NCBI GenBank assembly: GCA_023434535.1
Contig: JAEYSR010000150.1
Coordinates: 1 to 10,675 of the forward strand
DNA from: Actinomycetes bacterium
GTDB taxonomy: Bacteria; Actinomycetota; Acidimicrobiia; Acidimicrobiales; Microtrichaceae
DNA length: 10,675 bases
Direction of reading: 5' to 3'
Shown in pieces: positions 6,064-10,675 of the stretch (the stretch's first letter is position 1; every line of letters starts with the position of its first letter). Made by a program: the position numbers and the translations under genes. Under the pieces are notes generated by a model. It was not told where the DNA came from. It saw only the letters and a list, made by a program, of their open reading frames with translations, and searched no databases.

Positions 6064-6077
6064 GTGACCGCCGTCAC
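6064..6077. promoter_or_regulatory. CRP/FNR-like site GTGA-N6-TCAC between divergent genes
   Basis: GTGA (6064-6067) and TCAC (6074-6077) are separated by six bases, the core spacing of CRP/FNR-family operators (TGTGA-N6-TCACA, as read by actinobacterial GlxR and Crp). The outer T and A are G and G here, so the match is partial. It lies in the 71-bp region between the LLM and pterin dehydratase genes, near the expected -35 of the latter, and could act on both. Confidence 0.4.
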
Positions 6078-6092
6078 GGTGGACCGGCGCCG

Positions 6093-6104
6093 TAGCCTGG
6101 GTTC
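6093..6104 (+). promoter_or_regulatory. -10 box and leaderless start of the pterin dehydratase gene
   Basis: TAGCCT (6093-6098) fits TANNNT and ends exactly six bases before the GTG start, the same spacing as at sufD. No Shine-Dalgarno is present, so transcription probably begins at the start codon. Confidence 0.5.
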
Positions 6105-6410
6105 GTGACCCGACCGACGCCGCTCTCCACCGACGAGGTCGTGGCCGCCCTCGCCGCTCTGCAGGGCTGGGAGCTCGTGGACGGCGCGCTGCACCGGGAC
6201 TTCCGCTTCGCCGACTTCTCCAGGGCGTTCGGATTCATGGCGGCCGCCGCCACGGTGGCGCAGGCGATGGACCACCATCCCGACTGGTCGAACTCCTACG
6301 CCACGGTGGTCGTGGACCTGTCCACCCACGACGTCGATGGCATCACCGAGCTGGACGTCGAGCTGGCCCGACGGATGTCGGAGCTCGCGCGGGACTGCGG
6401 CGCGCCCTGA
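6105..6410 (+). CDS. Pterin-4a-carbinolamine dehydratase (PCD/DCoH family)
   Basis: A 101-residue protein of the usual family length. The family dehydrates 4a-hydroxy-tetrahydrobiopterin, recycling the pterin cofactor of aromatic amino acid hydroxylases; in bacteria without those hydroxylases such proteins may act in folate or molybdopterin metabolism. The active-site block is complete: MDHHPDWSNSY (55-65), with His57-His58 and Trp61, and the second His at 75 in LSTHDVDGITELDVELA. The N-terminal LQGWELVDGALHRDFRF is typical too. The GTG start is supported by the -10 spacing. It is a lone gene between two minus-strand genes, and no phenylalanine hydroxylase is in the window, so its pathway here is open. 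Confidence 0.93.
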   Translation: MTRPTPLSTDEVVAALAALQGWELVDGALHRDFRFADFSRAFGFMAAAATVAQAMDHHPDWSNSYATVVVDLSTHDVDGITELDVELARRMSELARDCGAP

Positions 6411-6437
6411 CCGGGGCCTCAGCGGCCAGACGATCCG

Positions 6438-6459
6438 GCCGGCAGGGAACGCCGCCGGC
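6438..6459. terminator. Possible hairpin between the convergent PCD and GNAT genes
   Basis: GCCGGC at 6438-6443 and again at 6454-6459 can pair around a 10-base loop. Because GCCGGC is its own reverse complement and common in this DNA, the match may be chance; the position between two stop codons is the main support. Confidence 0.3.
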
Positions 6460-6482
6460 AGAGTGGTCAGGCGGGAGAGAGC

Positions 6483-7319
6483 TCAGTCGGCAGAGAAGCG
6501 GACGTAGGTGGTGTAGCGGTACAGCTCGCGGTAGCCCATGCGGGCGTAGATGGCCTCGCCCATCGCCGACGCCTGCAGGGTCACGGCCCGGGCGCCGTCG
6601 TCGAACGCCCGGTTCGTCACGGCCCGGGTGACGGCGTCGCCGATCCCGCGACCGCGGGCGGCCTCGAGCGTCCCGACGAAGTACACGCCGGCGATCCCGT
6701 GGCTCAGCAGGGCCATGGCCGCACCGGCGGCCCGGCCGTCCACCGTCGCCATCACGACGGAGGTGCCGGGGGCGACCACCAGGTGCGGAGCGGCCACCGC
6801 CGTGCGGAGCGTTCCGGCCGGCATGCCGAGGCTCTGGTACGCCGTGTCGCTGACCTCCACGAAGTCCGCGACCGAGGGCGAGGCGTCGGCGGTCGACCCT
6901 GCGTCGAGCGGCTCGAGCCAGGTGAGCTCCACGCCGTCGGCGAGCGCCCGCTCCTCGACGGGCTCGGTGACGACCATCTCGGGTGCTCCCGACAGCGCGA
7001 CCAGGCCGGCATCGAGCGCTGCGGCCCGGATCGGGTCGTCCTGCCGGTCGCCGTCGCGCAACGCCATGGAGAAGCCGCGTCCGATGGCGTCGAAGCGGTC
7101 CGTGGCGATCCCGACGACGTCGTCGGCGGCGACCGACGGGTCCAGGGCGGCGGCCCCGTTGAGCATGACCGGGAAGTCGGACGCGCTGGACCAGCTGAGC
7201 ACGCCGTCGCGCTCCACCACGGACCCGCTCGGACCCGACCAGCGGGCCAGCGTCCTCTCGAACTCGAGCCGGTTGAGGTGGCCGAGAGCGGACAGATCGC
7301 GATCGGTCGGGGTTGCCAT
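6483..7319 (-). CDS. GNAT-family N-acetyltransferase
   Basis: A 278-residue protein. The C-terminal half (about 150-278) is a GNAT domain: VVMATVDGRAAGAAMALLS (188-206) forms the central strands, GVYFVGTLEAARGRGIG (211-227) is the acetyl-CoA pyrophosphate-binding motif A with R-G-R-G-I-G at 222-227, and YARMGYRELYRYTTYV (258-273) is the closing motif B with the usual tyrosine. The N-terminal 145 residues are less conserved and look like a second, degenerate acetyltransferase-like half (FPVMLNGAAAL; LVALSGAPEMVVTEP), as in two-lobed members of the family. The acceptor substrate cannot be told. AGGA lies seven bases before the ATG, giving an ordinary ribosome site. It is divergent from the amidohydrolase gene and shares its regulatory region. 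Confidence 0.9.
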   Translation of the reverse strand: MATPTDRDLSALGHLNRLEFERTLARWSGPSGSVVERDGVLSWSSASDFPVMLNGAAALDPSVAADDVVGIATDRFDAIGRGFSMALRDGDRQDDPIRAAALDAGLVALSGAPEMVVTEPVEERALADGVELTWLEPLDAGSTADASPSVADFVEVSDTAYQSLGMPAGTLRTAVAAPHLVVAPGTSVVMATVDGRAAGAAMALLSHGIAGVYFVGTLEAARGRGIGDAVTRAVTNRAFDDGARAVTLQASAMGEAIYARMGYRELYRYTTYVRFSAD

Positions 7320-7326
7320 GGCGACA

Positions 7327-7330
7327 TCCT
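7327..7330 (-). promoter_or_regulatory. Ribosome binding site of the GNAT gene
   Basis: On the minus strand AGGA sits seven bases upstream of the ATG at 7319, which supports that start. Confidence 0.5.
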
Positions 7331-7398
7331 GTCGGCGGCAGCCGCCGGCTTCGAGCGCGTTTCCCGCTCGGCGACCGTCCGGCGCCGTCGACGGCCCG

Positions 7399-7428
7399 AT
7401 CTTGTGAACGGAGCGTGAAACGGATCAA
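7399..7428 (-). promoter_or_regulatory. Candidate promoter of the GNAT gene
   Basis: On the minus strand TTGATC (bases 7428 to 7423) and CAAGAT (7404 to 7399) are 18 bases apart and resemble -35 and -10 boxes. The leader would be about 70 bases. The -35 overlaps the palindrome at 7425-7439. Confidence 0.4.
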
Positions 7429-7439
7429 CAGTCTGTTGA
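7425..7439. promoter_or_regulatory. Perfect 15-bp palindrome, candidate operator for the divergent GNAT and amidohydrolase genes
   Basis: TCAACAG-T-CTGTTGA is perfectly symmetric, with seven-base arms around one base, and ends three bases before the GTG at 7443. It overlaps the proposed -35 of the GNAT gene and a possible -10 of the amidohydrolase (TTGTGA at 7402-7407, then 17 bases, then TCAACA), so one bound dimer could govern both directions. The shape suits GntR- or TetR-type repressors, but no regulator gene is in the window. Just upstream, GTGAA occurs at 7404 and 7415, one helical turn apart. Confidence 0.6.
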
Positions 7440-7442
7440 CCG

Positions 7443-8885
7443 GTGCCGTCGATGCTGCGAGCGTCGATCGACGTGACCGCACCCTCGTCGACCACGCTCC
7501 TGCGCAACGGGATCGTCCTGCCCATGGAGGGCAACAAGACCGTCCTCGACCCGGGATCGGTGCTCTTCGCCGACGGGACGATCCTCGCCGTCGGCCCGGT
7601 CGACGCCGTCGACGCCCATCCGGCCGCGGCCGATGCCGAGGTCGTCGACGTCACCGGCATGGCGGTGATGCCGGGGCTCCACAACGGCCACCTCCACTCC
7701 GGGCTCCTCCGCGGCACCGCCGAGTCGATGTCGCTCTGGGACTGGCTCGAGAACTACGTCGACCCCGCCCACAAGGTCCTCACCCCCGAGATCGCCAAGG
7801 CCGCCAGCCTGCTCGCCTACACCGAGGGCCTCCGGTTCGGCACCACGTCGGTCATGGACATGTGGCGGTTCATGGAGGGCTCGGCAGCGGTGGCCGACCA
7901 GCTGGGCATCCGCGCCACGCTGGTGCCCTACGTCGCCGACCTGCCCGGCTACGACTACTTCGAGACGCTCGAGACCAACCTCGACCTGCTGCGCACGCAC
8001 CGGACGGCGTCGGACGGCCGGGTCCGCACGTGGGTCGGCCTCGAGCACCTCTTCTACTGCTCGCCCGAGGCGTTCCGTCGTGCCGCGAAGATCGCCCTCG
8101 AGTACGACACGGGCATCCACACCCACACGTCGGAGAGCATCTGGGAGGTGCAGGAGTCGCTGCGCCAGTTCGGCCGCCGGCCTGTGGAGGAGTTCTACAA
8201 CCGGGGCATCCTCTCCGATCACACCGTCATCGCCCACTGCGTGTGGCTGGACGACCGGGAGATCGAGCTGCTGGCGCAGACCGGGACGAGTGCCGTCCAC
8301 TGCCCGTGCTCGAACATGAAGCTGTCGTCGGGACCGGCACGGGTCGCCGACATGAGGGCGGCGGGCATCGCCGTCGGCATCGGCTCCGACGGGGAGAAGG
8401 AGAACAACAACCTCGACATCGTCGAGGAGATGAAGTTCGCGTCGCTGCTCGCCAAGGTGACGACGCTGGACCCGACGAGCGGCGACCCCTGGGACGTCCT
8501 CGACCTCGCCACCAGGGACGGGGCCCGTGCGCTCGGCCTGGACGAGGTCACCGGCACCCTCGAGGTCGGCAAGAAGGCCGACGTGATCACCATCGACCTG
8601 CGCCGACCCCACTTCACCCCGGTGCTGCACGGACGGTGGTTCAACGTCGCCGCCCACCTGGTCTTCTCCGCGAGCGGCCACGACGTGGACTCCGTGTGGG
8701 TCGACGGCACCCGCCTGGTCGAGGCGGGCGTCGTCCTCACCGCGGACGTCGACGACGTGATGGCCCAGGCCCAGGCCGCCGCCGAGGAGCTGTTCGAGCG
8801 CCGGGACGTGTACCTGATCGAACGTGACGCCGCCCGGCTGGCGGAGGGCGCGGTCGCGACCGAGGAGGAGGTGGTCCGCACGTGA
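7443..8885 (+). CDS. ATZ/TRZ-type metal-dependent amidohydrolase (deaminase-like)
   Basis: A 480-residue protein of the amidohydrolase superfamily. The fold starts with a small beta domain (LLRNGIVLPMEGN, 19-31), then the barrel with metal ligands His83 and His85 (GLHNGHLHSG), His228 followed by Glu231 (HTSE), His265 (AHCVWLDD) and Asp316 (GIGSDG). This complete one-metal set is that of the group holding S-adenosylhomocysteine/5-methylthioadenosine deaminases, 8-oxoguanine deaminase and triazine hydrolases such as AtzB. The GEKENNNLDIVEEMKFAS run (317-334) and GTLEVGKKADVITID (371-385) are typical. The likely reaction is hydrolytic removal of an amine from an N-heterocycle; the substrate is unknown. 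The GTG at 7443 gives the longest protein; ATG 7452 and GTG 7473 are in-frame alternatives. It ends in GTGA shared with the di-iron gene. Confidence 0.9.
   Translation: MPSMLRASIDVTAPSSTTLLRNGIVLPMEGNKTVLDPGSVLFADGTILAVGPVDAVDAHPAAADAEVVDVTGMAVMPGLHNGHLHSGLLRGTAESMSLWDWLENYVDPAHKVLTPEIAKAASLLAYTEGLRFGTTSVMDMWRFMEGSAAVADQLGIRATLVPYVADLPGYDYFETLETNLDLLRTHRTASDGRVRTWVGLEHLFYCSPEAFRRAAKIALEYDTGIHTHTSESIWEVQESLRQFGRRPVEEFYNRGILSDHTVIAHCVWLDDREIELLAQTGTSAVHCPCSNMKLSSGPARVADMRAAGIAVGIGSDGEKENNNLDIVEEMKFASLLAKVTTLDPTSGDPWDVLDLATRDGARALGLDEVTGTLEVGKKADVITIDLRRPHFTPVLHGRWFNVAAHLVFSASGHDVDSVWVDGTRLVEAGVVLTADVDDVMAQAQAAAEELFERRDVYLIERDAARLAEGAVATEEEVVRT
8866..8872 (+). promoter_or_regulatory. Strong ribosome binding site of the di-iron protein gene
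   Basis: AGGAGGT lies nine bases before the GTG at 8882, inside the end of the amidohydrolase gene. It fixes this start and indicates translation of both from one mRNA. Confidence 0.75.
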
Positions 8886-9592
8886 CCACGACGTCAGCAC
8901 CCCGGACGACGGATCCGGACGAGGCCGAGGCCCGCTACCAGGAGCTCATTCTCGACCTGGAGCACCAGCGGTCCCAGCTGGGCGACGACGACGGCGGGAC
9001 GTTCTTCAACCGGCCCATGTCGGAGCCGGAGCTGATCGAGTACCTCTCCTTCCAGGCGTACTACGAGAAGCGGGCCGCAGAGTTCATCGGGCGCTGGCTC
9101 GCCGACACCCCGGAGCGGGACGCCTTCGTGCTGCTCGCACAGCAGGTCGAGGACGAGGCGAACCACTACGAGTACTGCATGCGGGCCCTGAGCCGACGGG
9201 GCGTGACGTCGCTCGACGGGTGGACGCCCGAACCCGAGTGGGAGGAGTGGCTCGACGTCTGGTACCCGTCGGGCGCCGACACGATCGAGCGGGTCGCCGC
9301 CCACAACGTGACCGGCGAGTCCGGTGCCTGCCAGGCGTTCCTAGAGGTCCGTCCCCGCCTCCCCGTCGACGTGCAGAAGATCTTCGACCGGATCATCCCC
9401 GACGAGCAGTTCCACCTCCACCTCGGCAAGCAGGTCCTGATCACGTACTGCCGCGACGACGGCGACTGGGAGCGGGTCCGCGAGCGGACCCAGCGGACCT
9501 TCGAGCTCGAGCAGGCCGGCCGCATCGCCTACAACCGGCGGATGGCGGAGCGGGGTCTCGGCGACCTCGGCGATCCCGACCCGATCCTGTGA
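8882..9592 (+). CDS. Ferritin-like carboxylate-bridged di-iron protein, probable oxygenase
   Basis: A 236-residue, mostly helical soluble protein. It shows the complete ligand pattern of ferritin-like di-iron enzymes: Glu62 (YYEKRAAE), then Glu92-x-x-His95 (EDEANHYE), Glu146 (TGESGACQ), then Glu175-x-x-His178 (DEQFHLHLG). The spacings of 30 and 29 residues between the lone Glu and the ExxH pairs fit a four-helix bundle. Relatives by pattern include PaaA-like phenylacetyl-CoA epoxidase subunits, the tRNA hydroxylase MiaE and AurF-type N-oxygenases; I cannot place it in one. Such enzymes activate O2 to hydroxylate or oxidise a substrate; plain iron storage is less likely in view of the neighbours. 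The C-terminus beyond 195 is a charged helix. It is coupled to the amidohydrolase upstream and the 2-oxoglutarate oxygenase downstream through GTGA overlaps. Confidence 0.82.
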   Translation: MTTTSAPRTTDPDEAEARYQELILDLEHQRSQLGDDDGGTFFNRPMSEPELIEYLSFQAYYEKRAAEFIGRWLADTPERDAFVLLAQQVEDEANHYEYCMRALSRRGVTSLDGWTPEPEWEEWLDVWYPSGADTIERVAAHNVTGESGACQAFLEVRPRLPVDVQKIFDRIIPDEQFHLHLGKQVLITYCRDDGDWERVRERTQRTFELEQAGRIAYNRRMAERGLGDLGDPDPIL

Positions 9593-9619
9593 GCCCCGAT
9601 CCTGTGAGCCCCGATCCTG
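9581..9619 (+). repeat. 15-bp tandem duplication on a stop/start junction
   Basis: The unit CCGATCCTGTGAGCC occurs at 9581-9595 and 9596-9610 without mismatch, followed by nine more matching bases to 9619. Each full unit contains GTGA: the first holds the stop of the di-iron gene and a GTG for the oxygenase, the second a duplicate GTG in the same frame. At the protein level it gives SPDPVSPDP at the oxygenase N-terminus. Confidence 0.9.
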
Positions 9620-10675
9620 CGGGTGGAGCACCGCTGGGCGGCGCGTCGTTCGACGTCCCGGTCGTCGACATCTCGGGTTGGTCCTCCGGGGATCCGGCGG
9701 CGCGCATCGGGGTGATCCGGGCCGTCGACGACGCCCTGCGCCGGGTCGGGTTCATGCAGGTCGTCGGCCACGGCGTCGCCCCCGTCGTGATCCAGGGGAT
9801 GCTCGACGCCTGCGACCGGTTCTTCGCGCTCCCGGCCGATGCGAAGGCCGAGACGCTCCCTCCGTCGGCCGACGTCAACCGCGGGTGGGCGCCGCTCGGG
9901 ACCGAGTCGCTCCTGTACAGCCTCGGTGCCGATGCGCCGCCGGACCTCTTCGAGGCGTTCAACATCGGGCGTGACGTCGTGGACGAGGCGGATCCTGCCG
10001 TCGCGGCCGAGCGGCACCGGTTCCTGGCCCCCAACAGCTGGCCTGAGGCGCTGCCCGAGATGCGCGGTCCTGTCGTCGCGTACTTCGACGAGGTCGCGGG
10101 CCTGGCGTCGCGGCTCTGCGAGATCTTCGCCGTCGCCCTGGGCGTCGAGCAGGACTTCTTCGCCCGGCGGTGCCAGCACCCGACCGAGACGCTGCGGATG
10201 ATCCGCTACGAGAGGGCCCCCGGGTCACCCGATCCGCTGCCCGAGCAGATGAGGATGGGCGCCCACACCGACTACGGCATCGTCACCGTCCTCTACGGGG
10301 ACCAGGTCCCCGGACTCCAGGTGCTCGGGCCCGACGGTGCCTGGCACGGCGTCGTCCCCGTCGACGGCGCCTACCTGGTGAACCTCGGCGACCTCTTGGC
10401 CGAGTGGACCAACGACCGCTGGCGATCGACCCTCCACCGGGTCGTGCCGCCGCCCTCCACCGCCGACGGACCCGCGCTCCGGCGCTCGGCGGCGTTCTTC
10501 CTCGACGGCGACTACGACGCCCTGGTCGAGTGCCTGCCGACCTGCTGCAACGCCGAGAACCCGCCGCGCTACCCGCCGGTGCTGGCGGGAGAGCACCTGC
10601 TCGCCAAGCTGATGGGCCCCCGGACGCTGCAGGCGTCCGACGTCGAGGTCGACACCGTCGGCGAGCGCAGCTTCG
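9589..10675 (+). CDS. 2-oxoglutarate/Fe(II)-dependent oxygenase, isopenicillin-N-synthase type (3' end missing)
   Basis: At least 362 residues, cut by the window end. The N-terminal DIOX_N-type domain is recognisable by FDVPVVDISGW (21-31), LRRVGFMQVVGHGV (50-63) and FFALPADAK (78-86). The catalytic double-stranded beta-helix has iron ligands His226-x-Asp228 (GAHTDYG) and His283 (STLHRVV), 55 residues later, and the 2-oxoglutarate anchor R-x-S at 298-300 (RRSAAFF). LRMIRYE (202-208) and YLVNLGDLLAEWTND (262-276) are typical of the family. The family couples 2-oxoglutarate decarboxylation to hydroxylation, desaturation or ring closure; gibberellin-oxidase- and ethylene-forming-like members look alike, so the substrate is open. 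Two GTG starts exist, at 9589 (overlapping the previous stop) and 9604, created by the tandem repeat; neither has a good Shine-Dalgarno, so reinitiation from the preceding gene is likely. Confidence 0.92.
   Translation, partial: MSPDPVSPDPAGGAPLGGASFDVPVVDISGWSSGDPAARIGVIRAVDDALRRVGFMQVVGHGVAPVVIQGMLDACDRFFALPADAKAETLPPSADVNRGWAPLGTESLLYSLGADAPPDLFEAFNIGRDVVDEADPAVAAERHRFLAPNSWPEALPEMRGPVVAYFDEVAGLASRLCEIFAVALGVEQDFFARRCQHPTETLRMIRYERAPGSPDPLPEQMRMGAHTDYGIVTVLYGDQVPGLQVLGPDGAWHGVVPVDGAYLVNLGDLLAEWTNDRWRSTLHRVVPPPSTADGPALRRSAAFFLDGDYDALVECLPTCCNAENPPRYPPVLAGEHLLAKLMGPRTLQASDVEVDTVGERSF

Noticed and set aside
7425..8900. 491-codon minus-strand frame opposite the amidohydrolase
   Set aside because: It is complementary to a gene with all catalytic residues in place; its Val/Gly/Asp/His-rich text mirrors codon bias.
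1..10675. CRISPR arrays, tRNA or rRNA genes, insertion sequences, att sites
   Set aside because: No spaced direct repeats, no cloverleaf or rRNA-like segments, no transposase or integrase, and no terminal inverted repeats were seen. The only tandem repeats are the two 15-bp duplications listed.

Overview
The window is about 10.7 kb of very GC-rich DNA. It uses GTG starts freely, its neighbouring genes often share a GTGA or ATGA stop/start, and several genes lack a Shine-Dalgarno but have a TANNNT box six bases before the start codon. With a SufB ending in MEGSVG and the order sufD - Rieske - sufC, this points to an actinomycete-type bacterium, perhaps Acidimicrobiia. The class-level guess is inference. 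There are no RNA genes, CRISPR arrays, transposases or prophage genes.

Left part (1-4991): iron-sulfur cluster assembly (SUF). The window opens inside sufB. The other scaffold genes, sufD, a Rieske ferredoxin-like gene and sufC, form a tight overlapping operon at 2471-4991. Between sufB and sufD lie three unrelated-looking genes: a 57-residue one-helix membrane protein and a PAS plus degenerate-GGDEF signalling protein, both on the minus strand, and a small plus-strand protein with four cysteines. A strong hairpin closes sufB. The sufD operon has its own promoter, with a perfect inverted repeat placed between the -35 and -10 boxes. The SUF system is therefore split into separately controlled units, and no sufS/sufU follows sufC in this window.

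Middle part (4992-7442): four ordinary metabolic or accessory elements. These are a minus-strand luciferase-like (LLM) flavin/F420 oxidoreductase, a divergent pterin-4a-carbinolamine dehydratase with a CRP/FNR-like site in the shared promoter region, a minus-strand GNAT acetyltransferase, and a divergent regulatory region holding a perfect 15-bp palindrome.

Right part (7443-10675): a translationally coupled plus-strand set. It encodes an ATZ/TRZ-type metal-dependent amidohydrolase (deaminase-like), a ferritin-like di-iron protein with a complete E/ExxH/E/ExxH ligand set, and a 2-oxoglutarate/Fe(II) oxygenase of the isopenicillin-N-synthase type that runs off the right edge. Two iron enzymes coupled to a hydrolase suggest a small catabolic or tailoring pathway whose substrate cannot be read from the sequence. 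This is the best candidate for an undescribed system here. A 15-bp tandem duplication sits exactly on the stop/start junction of the last two genes.
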